Assembly (NCBI GenBank): GCA_037501455.1
Contig: CM074857.1
Span: 127,025,501 to 127,089,500 of the forward strand
Reading direction: 5' to 3'
DNA length: 64,000 nt
Source of the DNA: Lantana camara
Taxonomy: Eukaryota > Streptophyta > Magnoliopsida > Lamiales > Verbenaceae
Shown here one piece after another: positions 42,201 to 52,070 of this stretch (position 1 is its first letter; the number at the start of each line of letters is the position of its first letter). The position numbers and the translations under genes are program-made. The notes under the pieces were generated by a model that made no database searches, was not told where the DNA came from, and was given only the letters and a program-made list of their open reading frames with translations.

Positions 42201-45000
42201 TCCACATCTATTATGGGTCAGGCCTTAGAAGTCAATGTCAACCCAATTAGGCCCAAATAAATAGGCCCATCGTTGGAGAAACCTAAGTTAATATAAGGCC
42301 ATAAAACCGGCCTTTGAAATCCATGGTTATTGGGCTAAAGAGTTCTACTTTTTCCGATTATTTAACTTAACAAGTAACAATTAACCCAATCACATTTTTC
42401 CCTCCAATTAGTTTTATTTAGAATACATAATATTAATTGTATACATAAAATTTATATTTTTATTAGTTTTTTATAATTATAAAAAATTTAAAAGCTAGTA
42501 TAGAATATAATAGAGTTATAATTATTGAAAGCAAGAATCACGTGCCGAAGGAATCATTTAATGCTAACAATTAAAGCATTTGTGACTAAAGTGTGTCGTT
42601 TAGCAACATTAGTTGTATTTTTCCTTTTTCGATTTTTAATCTTTCAACGAATCATTTTCTGAATACAAAGTCATTCAAGGTTGAACGGAGAGTACCAGAA
42701 AATTCATTTTCTTCAAGGGCTATTTCTTTCAAGGTTGATATATTGAATAGGGAGGATGGTATGGGGCCATATAATGCATTGTTCTTGAGATATAGTATCT
42801 CTAGGTCAGATATATTCGCAAGCTCTTGTGGCATTTCACCTGCAATAGTATATGAGATTGATATAGTATTAAGCCAAACATATTGCCTCTTAATCAATGA
42901 ATGAAAATCAATGCATTAGAACATCGAAGTGTGGAAAAATATGTTCCCTCTGTTTCTTTGGTTCAATTAAAGTATTAAAAGTGAGTCAGGCCTAAAAAAA
43001 AAATACAAGCCTAAATTAAATTTTGTTGCTTTAACAGGGGGAAGAAGAAAAGAATCCAATTATAAGAAGTGAAATAATTATAGAGTTATTTACACCATAC
43101 CCCCTGTGTTAGGTGAAATGAGCAAAAAAAACCCTATATTACAAAAATTAATATAAAAAATCCTGTGTTTTAAATATATTTGTATACTGCCCCATTTAGA
43201 TGATATTATTATAATTTAATGAGAAAAAGATTTTTTCTCATCCATACTTTGGCCGTTTTTTCAATTTACCATCTCACCCAACTTTTGTTGCATACCGCCA
43301 TCTGAACTTTAAGTTTTTTACAAATCGCCATCTAAATTTTTTTTTTTAGTGGTTTGGGTGAAAATACAACTGACGTGGTGCATTTCTAAACATGCCACAT
43401 GTCAAGTTTTTTTGCCAAAATCACCATTAGATGGCGGTTTGTAAGAAACATAAAGTTCAGATGGCGGTTTGCAATGAAAGTTGAGCGAGATGGTAAATAG
43501 CAAAAACGGCCAAAATACGGACGGGAAAAAATTCTTTTTCTCTAATTTAATTATAATATCTCTATTTTACCCTCACAAATTAAATTTAAGTTCCGAGTTT
43601 CATTTTCCAATGTCTATTGTTTATTTATTGGTGCCATTTTTTTATTTTATATTTTTGTTTATGGGGTTCTTCATGTAATTTTTATTTTATAAAGGGATCT
43701 TGGTGCATATAAAAAAGTACTGAACAATACAGAGAGATATGAGATGCATATCACAATATAAAAGGGTAAATTAGTCATCTCGTGTCCAATAAATAGAGAA
43801 AATTATTGTTCTAGTCACGCTAAAAGCACGTGTTGAACACTAGAAAATTTTAGGGTTTTCTATGCAAATATTTTGAAAACATAGGGTTTTATATGTCAAT
43901 TTTCATATCACAAGGTTTTTTTGTGTTAATTAGGACTAACACAGGGGTGAAATATGTAAAAAACCCAATAATTATATATATTTTATTATTTTTGTATGAC
44001 TTTGGGATTATTTGATTAATTAATATTTGGTCATTGTATAATTTTCGAATCGATGCATGTTAATGAATACAAAGTCATTCAAGATTGAAAAGACATTTGA
44101 AGGAAGAGTACCAGAAAATTCATTTTCTCCAAGTTGTAAATCCTTCAAGGTTGATATATTGAATAGGGGGGATGGTATGAAACCATACAAAGAATTGACG
44201 CTTAGATATAGTATCTCCAGGTAAGATATATTCGCAAGCTCTTGCGGCAATTCACTTGTAATAGTATATGAAAACTGATAGTATTACGCAAACATTTGAA
44301 TTTTATGCATCAATTTTGGTTTCAGTATTATTTTGATTGAACAAGACACGACCGATGCGATCATACCTGTGAACTTATTGTAGGATAAACGTATCTCTTT
44401 AAGCTCTGTGCACTTGTATATATTTTGAGGAATTGGCCCGGATAGTTGATTCCCTGAGAGATACAACAATTCTAATTTTGGAATATAATTGCATATATCA
44501 CTTGGAAGAGTACCGGATAGATCATTAAATCTGAGATTAATGCTTCTCATACAAGACAGGTTGAAGATGCCATATGGTATGGAACCTGTCAAGTTGTTGT
44601 ACTGCAAATTTATCTCCTTCAAACGCGGCAAATTAGACAACTCGTGAGGTATGAAACCTGTGAAAAAGTTGGAACTAATGTCCAAAGATCGAAGAAATGT
44701 TAAGTTTCCAAGATGAGGAGCAATAGTTCCTCCGATGCGGAAATCAGAAAGATTCAAGGATGAAACCCTTAGATGTTTGGCACCACAAGAGACGCCAATC
44801 CAGTTACAGAATGATGTGTTAGTGGACCAATTCTTGGCCAAAATAGCATTAGGGTCTGAAGTGATGGAATTTTTTAAGGCAAGCAATGCATCATGATCTG
44901 TGGTTAAATTAGAAAATATTGTGTTTGAGCTGAGTGAAATGCTATTCAGAAACAACAGAACAAGAGCAAAGGAAAAACAAGGATTCCCCATGAAATGCAT
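35862..45000 (-). CDS. RLK2: LRR-XII receptor-like kinase, best preserved copy
   Basis: This minus-strand receptor kinase is the most intact gene of the cluster. Exons are 44367-45000 (634 bp), 42696-42839 (144), 40189-40407 (219), 38075-38293 (219), 36447-37850 (1404) and 35862-36259 (398). Joined with or without the 144-bp exon they give an uninterrupted frame of about 1005 or 957 residues, near the usual length of At3g47570-type receptors. A further exon (44112-44255) has lost its AG acceptor (AA) and may be skipped. Domains are a signal peptide, LRRNT_2 cap, about 20 LRRs, a transmembrane helix and a non-RD Ser/Thr kinase. It probably acts at the plasma membrane in pathogen sensing; this is inferred from the family. 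Expression and actual splicing cannot be judged. Confidence 0.82.
36447..37850 (-). CDS. RLK2 main exon: LRRs, membrane helix, kinase
   Basis: The 1404-bp exon has the same plan as RLK1 11177-12580. LRRs start at SIPPDICQMSSLGDLYF. The Cys cap is FALCGAPKFQVPPC and the helix YVLLPISSAIILVIIIIML is followed by RRHQRRK. Kinase motifs are GKGSFGSVFRG, VAVKVF, VVHCDIKPSNILLDED and LSDFGISKLF. Cys precedes the catalytic Asp (non-RD). All residues needed for catalysis that I can check are present. Confidence 0.92.
38075..38293 (-). CDS. RLK2 internal LRR exon (219 bp), copy 2
   Basis: It reads NLPHDMCNNMRKLKKLVL, IPSNIYKCSNLEILAL, GHIPSEIGNLSMLRWL to ENYFT. It ends TTTACCG|GTATAA in phase 1. It has CAA at the position where RLK1 exon 13401-13619 has a stop. 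Confidence 0.82.
38511..39518 (+). mobile_element. 5'-truncated L1-type LINE in RLK2 intron
   Basis: About 990 bp of the 3' end of an L1-type element ends in a run of 17-18 A residues (39494-39510). ACATTTGA occurs on both sides (38511-38518 and 39510-39517), a target duplication. RLK1 has the empty site (near 13803). It encodes a zf-RVT finger and RNase H. Truncation at the 5' end is usual for target-primed reverse transcription. Confidence 0.9.
38525..39459 (+). pseudogene. LINE ORF2 C-terminus: zinc finger and RNase H
   Basis: The first part (to about 38825) reads WNLNVAPKVRVFLWRLCRN and CPWCEEEQEDSEHIFLRCPF, the zf-RVT finger. After frameshifts, the RNase H part reads GVLKLNVDGAIF, then IIESDCLNLVRKL, then SFVRREGNRVAHSLARLA, and ends in TAG at 39457-39459. 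Frames change near 38825 and near 39205, so it is not translatable as one protein. Confidence 0.88.
40189..40407 (-). CDS. RLK2 internal LRR exon (219 bp), copy 1
   Basis: It reads KLPDDMCNNVAKLKILYF, IPPNIYKCEELDMLDL, GHIPSEIGNLSMLGWL to KNYFT. The acceptor is TAG and the donor TTCACCG|GTATGA, both phase 1. Confidence 0.8.
41553..41649 (-). pseudogene. RLK2 truncated LRR exon remnant
   Basis: After a TAG acceptor it reads ELPQELANASYLEILYL, NSNSLYGLIPFSLFN and then loses similarity, lacking the second LRR and donor. A smaller relic of the same exon lies near 17360-17425 in RLK1. Confidence 0.6.
42696..42839 (-). CDS. RLK2 internal LRR exon (144 bp)
   Basis: It reads EMPQELANISDLEILYL to LEENEFS with a good AG acceptor and a phase-1 GT at TCTG|GTACTC. 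If the GT is not used, the frame reaches a stop after LNDFVFRK. A sister of RLK1 exon 17798-17941. Confidence 0.58.
43073..43976. mobile_element. MULE-like element in RLK2 intron, with nested insertion
   Basis: The element proper is 43083-43966, flanked by the exact 10-bp duplication AATAATTATA. It is the orthologue of 18181-18735 in RLK1 and contains one extra element (43221-43542). Without it the lengths agree (553 and 555 bp). Confidence 0.85.
43212..43551. mobile_element. Nested TIR element (322 bp)
   Basis: The element proper is 43221-43542. It starts GAGAAAAAGATTTTTTCTC and ends AAAATTCTTTTTCTC, with the exact 9-bp duplication TAATTTAAT on both sides. Inverted inner blocks include CCATCTGAACTTTA and AGATGGCGGTTTG. 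The orthologous place in RLK1 (near 18315) is empty, so it is younger than the unit duplication. Confidence 0.9.
44112..44255 (-). pseudogene. RLK2 LRR exon with mutated acceptor
   Basis: It is homologous to RLK1 exon 19986-20129 and reads ELPQELANISYLEILYL to GENEFS. The base before it is A instead of G, turning CAG into CAA and removing the canonical acceptor; the AG one base later would shift the frame. The proposed phase-1 donor TCTG|GTACTC is kept. Past it the frame runs TLPSNVFSILNDFVF. Confidence 0.65.
44367..45000 (-). CDS. RLK2 exon 1: signal peptide, LRR N-cap, first LRRs
   Basis: The ATG at 45000 is followed by FSFALVLLFLNSISLSS, then DHDALLALKNSITSDP and CNWIGVSCG, then LRRs (LDISSNFFTGFIPHEL and others). 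It ends ACAG|GTATGA in phase 1. A TATAAATG box lies about 40 bp upstream. The sequence is nearly identical to RLK1 exon 1. Confidence 0.9.
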
Positions 45001-45590
45001 GAAAATAATGAAACTTATGTCTGTAAATACTTGTGCATTTATAAACCTTGAAAGGAATATCTAGCAGCAAGAGTCGCCATGCTGAAAGCCACTTGGTCTA
45101 CGGGCAAGAAGACCCAACCTGACGGAAAATTGTATGCAAAAACAAAAGATTGACAATGACATTATAAAGAAGCTTGACCAAAAAAACACTCTCTTATGCA
45201 CCACAAAAATACAATGATATTTGTGATAATCTTATTTGCTTTTTTTTTTTTTTTCCTAAACAAATGTCTAGACAAAGTGATCCCACTTTTCTATCTTTAT
45301 TTTTTACGTCTTTTCTATCTTTATTTTTTACGTCTTTCTATGTCCTCCTTTACGTCTGGGTCAATAAAGCATCTAGACACAAAGAGGTTGTTGAATATTT
45401 TCTAATTTATATTTGTTGTTCACATTCTTTGCAGTTTATCCATAGTCTTTTTGGACCAATAAAACCTACGTATTTTGCGCGCCAAGACGATGACATTCAG
45501 GTAAACAATAGATGAATGTGAAGAGACTTAATCTTGTAACCAATTTTTAGTAGTTTCAGGAGTCAGGACTCGCTTTGTACTTTTAAATAT
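45001..45590 (-). promoter_or_regulatory. RLK2 upstream region
   Basis: It matches the RLK1 upstream region, with a TATAAATG box at about 45036-45046. A 23-bp segment (TTTCTATCTTTATTTTTTAC) is duplicated near 45285-45330. CGCGCCAAGACGATGACATT is kept near 45478. Confidence 0.5.
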
Positions 45591-45718
45591 GTGTTTTATT
45601 TTATTTTATTTTATTTTTTTTTACGCACACACCCCAAGTAACCAGAGGGATTTGAACCCGGGTCATTGCCTTCGAGAATCAAACCTCAAATCACTTGGTC
45701 AACCCTGTTGGCGTGTTT
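45591..45718 (-). mobile_element. tRNA-derived SINE
   Basis: The element proper is 45597-45712 (about 116 bp), read on the minus strand. It has a B-box-like GGGTTCAAATCCC and an A-box-like region around GACCAAGTGATTTG, then ends in an A-rich tail (AAATAAAATAAAATAAAA). GTGTTT flanks both sides. The RLK1 upstream region has the empty site (near 21420), so insertion followed the unit duplication. The text GAACCCGGGTCATTGCCTTC is typical of plant tRNA-type SINEs. Confidence 0.82.
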
Positions 45719-46110
45719 AATTAAGTAAAGTTATTTAGTTTCGTTTCAAAAAAAAAAAAAAAACAAAAAAAGTATAGTTGATATTTTATATATTTCAATT
45801 ACTTAAATATTTTCCTATTATACATATAACAAATTAATTTAATTGCTCTCTCCATTGTGCAAAGATGGTGTCGTTTCTTTTCTTCGAACCGATTGAAAGA
45901 TAATAGTTCATTAATTAGTAAAAAAAAAAAACATAATTTTCAAATGATAGCTCATATTAACTAGTATATGCTCTAAACGAAATTTTTATGAATAATTATG
46001 GTGGCATACCCTAAGGTTGGAAAATCTCATGGTATGTCAGTATAATTATCTCAATGCTTATAAGTTAAAAAATGAAAGAAGGAAAGAGGTTTGAAGTCAT
46101 TAAATATTAC
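45719..46110. other. Junction of unit B with RLK3
   Basis: Up to about 45975 it is AT-rich spacer. From about 45985 it matches the intron between the two kinase exons of RLK1/RLK2 (GGTGGCATACCCTAAGGT). The RLK3 last exon is therefore missing: the gene was cut inside this intron. Confidence 0.55.
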
Positions 46111-46617
46111 CTGGTGCTGCATAACCAATTGTAGCTTATGTTTTTGTCTGGATGACAGTTTCCCCTTCATCAAAGAGCTTGCTAATGCCAAAGTCAGAAA
46201 GACGAGCACAATTGGACAACTGGGAATGTATGACCATGATGAAGATATTCCAATGCTAATGCTACATCGATGGCTATTTGAAGCTTTTGTTGTAAATCCA
46301 GGAAATGGTTCTCAGAATATAACCATTTATCAAGACTTCCATTTGGCATGTATGCAAGAATCAATCCTTTGAAATCCATGTTACTGCAACAACCGATTAT
46401 TCCAACTAAGTTTCTATGTCGGATGCCGTTCAATATTTCACTTTCGGTATCAAAATTCTTAGCAACTCCTTTTGATTGCAAGTCGAAGACTTTCACCGCA
46501 ACACTTAATCCATCGGAAAGAGTTCCCCTGAAAACTGATCCAAAACTTCCTTTACCAAGTAGATTAGTTTGACTAAAGGAATTTGTTCTCCGTTCAAGCT
46601 CTGCATATGAACAAGAT
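46111..46617 (-). pseudogene. RLK3 kinase fragment without catalytic loop
   Basis: It retains LLGKGSFGSVFRG, MKVFDLQSKGVAK-like text, HRNLVGIIGCCSNMDFKGL and ALEYLHHGHTFPVV. It then jumps past the catalytic loop to the DFGISKLFDEGE region. It starts abruptly after SYAEL at 46617, where homology to the other copies stops. Confidence 0.88.
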
Positions 46618-47095
46618 TTTGTGTTTTTAAAGGATTTTTTACTTTTGTCTTTGTATAAAGGTTAATTATTATCAAGTTTTATCGTTGAAGAAGGCTTCGT
46701 ATTGTCGGGATGCAACCGAAAACACGGCCGATCACGTCTTAAGTTTATCAAATAATTTTGAAGGAAACTAGGGATCATTATCAGGAGGAGGATGAGAATC
46801 ATTTTGCTGATGATGAGCACTTGCAGACTATGGAGTACTCGTCTTCCCTAATAATTATTATAGTTATAGAAATAACAATAGTCAAGCTTGTAGACTACGC
46901 ACTGCTAGTCTGCTAGTGGTCTCATGTGATTGTGGTCCTGTCTGTAGAGAGACTGACTTAAAGTCTTTTTGGTTATCAAATTAAATGCAGTTAATTTCAA
47001 GGACAAATTGCACTTCCAATTCATTGTAATGTACTATTATAAAGAGAGAATCCTATTCCTAACCACATGAGAGAAATAAGGTTTTGTGATAATTA
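46618..47095. other. Unrecognised insert next to WAK-like fragment
   Basis: No domain was recognised. The stretch is absent from RLK1 and RLK2 and joins the receptor sequence precisely in the SYAEL codons. The text GCAACCGAAAACACGGCCGA near 46713 resembles GCAGAAAACACGGCCCA near 47183, so it may come from the same donor gene as the fragment that follows. Confidence 0.3.
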
Positions 47096-47398
47096 AAATG
47101 TATCTTCTTCCTCTTTCTACTCTTCGTTTTGTCTTCTCCACTGCTTATTGCAGCAGAAACAGAGGATTGTATGCCAACCAGGTGCAGAAAACACGGCCCA
47201 TTAATTCAGTTTCCTTTCAGGAATAAAAATCTAAAGCCTGAATATTGTGGGTAACCAGGTTTTGATGTACATTGTGATGATAAAAACGAGACTGTGCTTG
47301 AACAGCCTTTCTCCGTAAATGTTAAAATAACAACTAAACATCCATATTCAGACATATCTGATTATCTAATATACTCAACTATATTCGGAATACAGTAA
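47096..47398 (+). pseudogene. GUB_WAK_bind receptor N-terminal fragment
   Basis: A plus-strand frame starts with a hydrophobic signal-like segment (FFLFLLFVLSSPLLIAA). It then has CMPTRCRKHGPLIQFPF, CG, a TAA, and PGFDVHCDDKNETVL. That is the cysteine pattern of the galacturonan-binding extracellular domain of WAK and LRK10-like receptor kinases. The TAA at 47252-47254 replaces the residue between CG and PGF. No kinase part follows; the frame stops at about 47398. The fragment lies in opposite orientation inside RLK3. Confidence 0.82.
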
Positions 47399-47406
47399 AG
47401 GGAACG

Positions 47407-47749
47407 CATGTCAAACCTTTGACATTTCCCAAGGATGGAGGGATAGACGCTTCCAACTTTTATTCGCCAAAGATAAAACTTCCAATGATTGACAACCATC
47501 AATTGAAGTTGGAATATCACGTGAGAGCTGATTAGAGGACAAATTTAATCGATTGATCACTCTCAATTTTCCAATTTTAGATGACAAATGACCACTCAAA
47601 TTGTTCATGGACAAATCTAGATTGATCAGGTCTCTAAGATTCCACAAGCTGGAAGGTATGCTGGAACTGAGCTTGGTTGAGTATAAATAGACATTTCTCA
47701 GGGACTTAAGCTGACCCAAGCAATCAGGTATGGGACCTGTGAGCATATT
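47407..47749 (-). pseudogene. RLK3 LRR fragment left of RE-2
   Basis: It reads MLTGPIPDCLGQLKSLRNVY, NLRDLINLDLSMNNLSGHLS and GCQSLEVLSLAN, then a 2-bp loss shifts the frame (KSWKRLSLHPW). It ends where RE-2 begins. The missing first part of the exon is at 63051-63186. Confidence 0.85.
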
Positions 47750-47975
47750 TGTTGAGTTTTGTATTTTATTGTTTGTATTTTATTATTGGTAACACGTTTT
47801 TATAGCATAGTCGTGTTTTACTTTGTCAGCGTCCATTCCACGTCTTTGTCGCGTGTTTGTATATATAGGGATGCAGTGTATATTGTAAACCTAATTTTTC
47901 ATTCAATACAGTTCAGTTTTACATCAAACCCTAATTGTTCTCTGATTTCCGCCGCTGAGTTCATCGTTTTCTACA
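47750..47975 (+). repeat. RE-2 left LTR
   Basis: A 226-bp direct repeat with TG...CA ends. A TATATATAG box at about 47860-47868 is a likely core promoter. It is followed by the primer binding site. Confidence 0.92.
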
Positions 47976-48224
47976 TGGTATCAAGAGCAGGTTCTCTCAC
48001 AGATCCTGATCTCCTGCTTATCCTCTCCTAGATTCACTCTGAAGATCTGTTCCTTTTCTTTCCGGATAGATCTATCTCAGATCTGAGATTTCTCGCCTCA
48101 GATTTGCTTACCGGCTTGGTTCTTCAGATTTGAGATTTCTCATCTCATATCTGTTCTTATTACTTCATTTTACCGATTATTTCTTTGCGTTTGTGGTTTT
48201 AATCGGTTTGCTTTGTGATTTGCT

Positions 48225-49877
48225 ATGGCGACTGATGATAAGAGCAAGTCCGTTATCACTGCTACTGCTTCATCTTCTCAAGATGAGTCCCTTACCATCT
48301 CTAACAGCGATTCGTCGTTGTTATCTGTTGTCACCGTCACCATGGACAGAAAGAACTATCTCACATGGAGGTGTACTATGAAGATTGCGCTCGAATCCAA
48401 GATGAAACTTGGATTCGTTGATGGGAGCATAGATCCACCCCCCTCTGAAGATCCAGGCTACAAATCCTGGAAAAGAGTGGATAGCACTGTTAAAGCCTGG
48501 CTGTTGAATTCCCTGGCACGTGAGATTCACCAAAGTTTCCTCTACGCCACTACTGCCAGGGAACTTTGGGAAGATCTTGAACATAGGTATGGACAGTGTA
48601 ATGGTCCGTTGCTTTATTCTCTAAAACGAGATCTGAGTTCTATCGCTCAAGGTAACTTGTCTCTGGCCTCATACTTTAATCGCTTGAAAACCTTGTGGGA
48701 TGAATTGGCCAATCTTAATGATCCTTTCATTTGCGCTTCTTGTATTACTTGCGTGGTTTCTCGATATATTACGGAATCTCAATCTTCTGATATGTTGATT
48801 CAGTTCCTCATGGGACTGAATGATTCCTACAATGCTGTGAGGAATCAAATTCTTGTTATGGATCCCCTCCCCTCAGTTAATAAGGCTTATTCAATCATCT
48901 CCAGGGTTGAGTCTCAAAGAGATATTCACGTTTCTTTTAATGATTCTAACACTAATTCTGTCATGTTTACTAGGAATGTGAATAATAATAGAGGGACTGG
49001 TATGGGTAGGGGTTCCAAAAGAAAGGAAAAGGCTGATAGGCACTGTGACATTTGTGACAGTAACACACACAACACTGATTCTTGTTTCAAAATCACTGGT
49101 GAGCCTGAGTGGTACAAGGCTTACAAGGAGAGTAGGTCCAGTGGGGTTGGTTCCTCTAAGCGCACCTTTAAACATGTTGCTAACACTATGGCTGACACTC
49201 CCTTGGATTTTACTTATGATTCTAGTCACTCTGTAACTCATGCTTTCAATGCCAATCTGTCTGATCTTATAAGACAGGAACTCCTCAAGTTCTTTAAGGA
49301 TAACAAAACAGGCAGTTCAGAGCAGCTTCACTTCACTTCTGAGTTCTCAGGTATGTCTCTGAACTACACTCTTGCCTGTTCTGCTAGGATTGATCCTCAA
49401 CACTGGATTGTTGACTCAGGAGCCACTAGTCATATATGCACTAATTTGAATATGTTTGACGCTTATCATGTGCCAGATAATGCCATACCTATATACTTGC
49501 CTAATGGTTCCTCTCACCTGGTACAGTTTGTTGGTTCTGTTAATATTAATAAGAAACTTATCCTTGAAAATGTGCTTTATGTACCTGACTTCAAATTTAA
49601 TTTGATATCAGTGGGAAAGATAACTAATACCACTGATAGTGAATTTATCTTCTCCAAAACTAATTGGCTTTTGCAGGTCCAGAAATCTAAAGAGATCATT
49701 GCCTCTGGACCAACTTTTAACTGCCTGTACATTTTCAATCCTCAGCATGTTGCTGATAGAACTAATGCTTTGCATTCTGTTGATTCTGTCTGTAATTCCC
49801 TTAAGGGAAACTTAAATAATTATGTTGCTAGAAATACTCACTGTCTTGCTGTTAAGACACAAGAACACTGTGTTTGA
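48225..49877 (+). pseudogene. RE-2 gag and protease
   Basis: The ATG at 48225 opens a 550-residue frame. It has a copia gag with NYLTWRCTMKIALESKMKL and WKRVDSTVKAWLLNSLA, a zinc knuckle CDICDSNTHNTDSC (about residues 274-287) and the protease site WIVDSGATSHIC. The frame stops at TGA 49875-49877, exactly where integrase LWHNRLGH would begin (HNRLGHAS follows), so the stop most simply replaces a Trp codon (TGG to TGA). Confidence 0.9.
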
Positions 49878-52055
49878 CATAATAGGCTTGGACATGCTTC
49901 TGATGGTGTGTTGAACTACTTACAATTGCCTATGGTTAAGAATTCTGGAAATATTTTCTGCGATGCTTGTCAGAAGTCTAAACATTATAGGCTTTCTTTC
50001 CCTCACAGCAGCATTACTTCCAAAGAGCCCTTTGATCTTTTGCACATAGATCTATGGGGCCCTTACAAAACTAAGACCCATTCCAATTGTCAATTTTTCC
50101 TGACAATTGTTGATGATTTCACTAGATGTGTGTGGACTTTTTTAATGCCTTACAAGGATCATACTTTCTTTATTCTTAAAAACTTTTTGGCTTTTGTTAA
50201 AACTAATCATGATAAGAATGTTAAAACTATCAGGAGTGACAATGGCAGAGAGTTTGTAAATTCTGATTGCAAAACTCTCTTCCAAAGTAAAGGTATCACA
50301 CATCAAACTAGTTGTGTTTATACTCCACAACAGAATGGGGTTGTGGAGATAAAACACAAACATTTACTACAAATTGCTAGAGCATTAATGTTCCAATCTA
50401 AATTGCCTCTTTATTCCTGGGGAGATGCAGTTTTAACTGCTACTTACATCATTAATAGACTGCCTAGCAGAGTAATTAATTGGGATACACCCTATTATAG
50501 ATTAATGCATGATCATCATTCTTATGATTACTTGAAGACTTTTGGCTTTTTGTGCTATGCAGTTGATAATAAGCCTAATAAGCATAAATTTTCCCCTAGA
50601 GCCTTGAGATGTATTATGATTGGCTATGCTAGTGGGACTAAAGGTTATAAACTATTTGATCTTGATAATAAAACTGTTTTTGTTTCAAGAGATGTAAAGT
50701 TCTTTGAAAGCATTTTTCCTTATAGTGAGGATATAAGTTCAGATAATTTTGTTCCTAAAATTCATATCACAGATGTTGAATTTGTTGAGGATTGTAACAC
50801 TGGTTCTTCGGTTCACAATGAAACTGAAGAAGTGTTATCACCTACTGATCAATTAATAACTGATGATGTTGTATCCAATGAGCCACAACTAAGAGAGAGT
50901 CTTAGAGAAAGGCGTCCACCTTCTTGGATGAAAGATTATGTATGCAATACAGCCTACATAGTTGATTCTAGTACTGATATGTTATGCCTAAGTGATAAGT
51001 TACCCTTCTCTTCCTCTTATGTTGCTTTTATGTTAAATGTCTCTAATATTCCTGAACCTATCAGTTATAAACAAGCTGCCAGGTATCCTGAGTGGGTTGA
51101 AGCGATGGGTAAGGAATCAAATGCTCTTGAATCTAATAGTACTTGGGAAGTTACAGAACTGCCTCCTGGTAAAAAGGCTATAGGGTCCAAATGGGTTTTT
51201 AAAACCAAATATAATTCTGATGGTACCATTAAGAGGTACAAAGCTAGATTGGTTGCAAAGGGCTTTAATTAGACTTTTGGTATTGACTATTATGACAGTT
51301 TTTCTCCTGTGGCAAAACTGGTTACTGTCAGAGTCTTTCTAAGTATTGTTACTTCTAAATGTTGGAGTTTATCCCAACTTGACATTAACAATGCATTTCT
51401 GCATGGTAATTTAGATGAGGATGTTTACCTTTTACCACCTGATGGTTATACTAAGACTAGTCCTGGGCAAATTTGTAAACTTAAGAAATCGCTTTATGGC
51501 TTATAACAGGCCTCTAGACAATGGAATTTGGAGTTTACTAATAAACTCATTACTTTTGGGTTTAAGCAGTCAGACCATGATTGTTGTCTTTTTACTTTAT
51601 CCGAAGGATCTGCTTTTATTATGTTGTTAGTTTATGTTGATGATGTTCTTGTTTCAGGGTCAGATGATTCTGTGATTCATGAGGTAAAAGAGTATTTACA
51701 TTCTGAATTTACAATCAAGGATCTTGGACAAGCTAAATATTTCCTTGGAGTTGAAATCTTTAGGTGTTTAAATGGAATGATTATATCTCAAAAGAAATAT
51801 ATCACTGATTTATTAAAGGATGCTGGTATGATTGATGCTAAGCCTGTTTCTACTCCTTTGCCTAGAAGTTTTCATGTTTCTAAGATTACAGATGTACCTT
51901 ATCCTGATACAGCCCAATATAGAAGACTGATTGGTAGACTTCTGTATCTAAATCTGACTAGGCCTGATCTCAGTTTTGCTGTCCAGCAATTAAGTCAGTT
52001 TGTTTCTAATCCTTTGCAGGGGCATTGGGATGCAGCCATGCATATTTTAAGATAG
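49878..52055 (+). pseudogene. RE-2 integrase and reverse transcriptase
   Basis: The frame continues through integrase (HNRLGHAS, CDACQKSKHYRLSF, HIDLWGPY, RSDNGREFV, QQNGVVEIKHK). It reaches RT ([42 protein letters not shown]). Stops interrupt it at 51270-51272 (TAG after KGFN), 51504-51506 (TAA in YGL-x-QASRQW) and 52053-52055 (TAG after HILR). All are simple substitutions, at least two of them C to T or G to A. The coding region then meets RE-3. Confidence 0.9.
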
Positions 52056-52070
52056 CTTGCAGGAACTTTA

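Larger units (their letters stand above)
39519..42590 (-). repeat. RLK2 intron modules, period about 1.07-1.08 kb
   Basis: The same block series (ATTTTATAATTATG-like, TGACTTTTATGGTCTTCTCT, GATCACAAAACTTAA, AATCAACTTTGTACCTAG, then a hAT-like left end, then CACCAATGATACT-like) repeats three times. The TACCTAG marks are at 39693, 40764 and 41842. Each repeat is associated with one LRR exon or exon relic. It indicates growth of the LRR region by duplicating an exon together with its intron. Confidence 0.65.
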
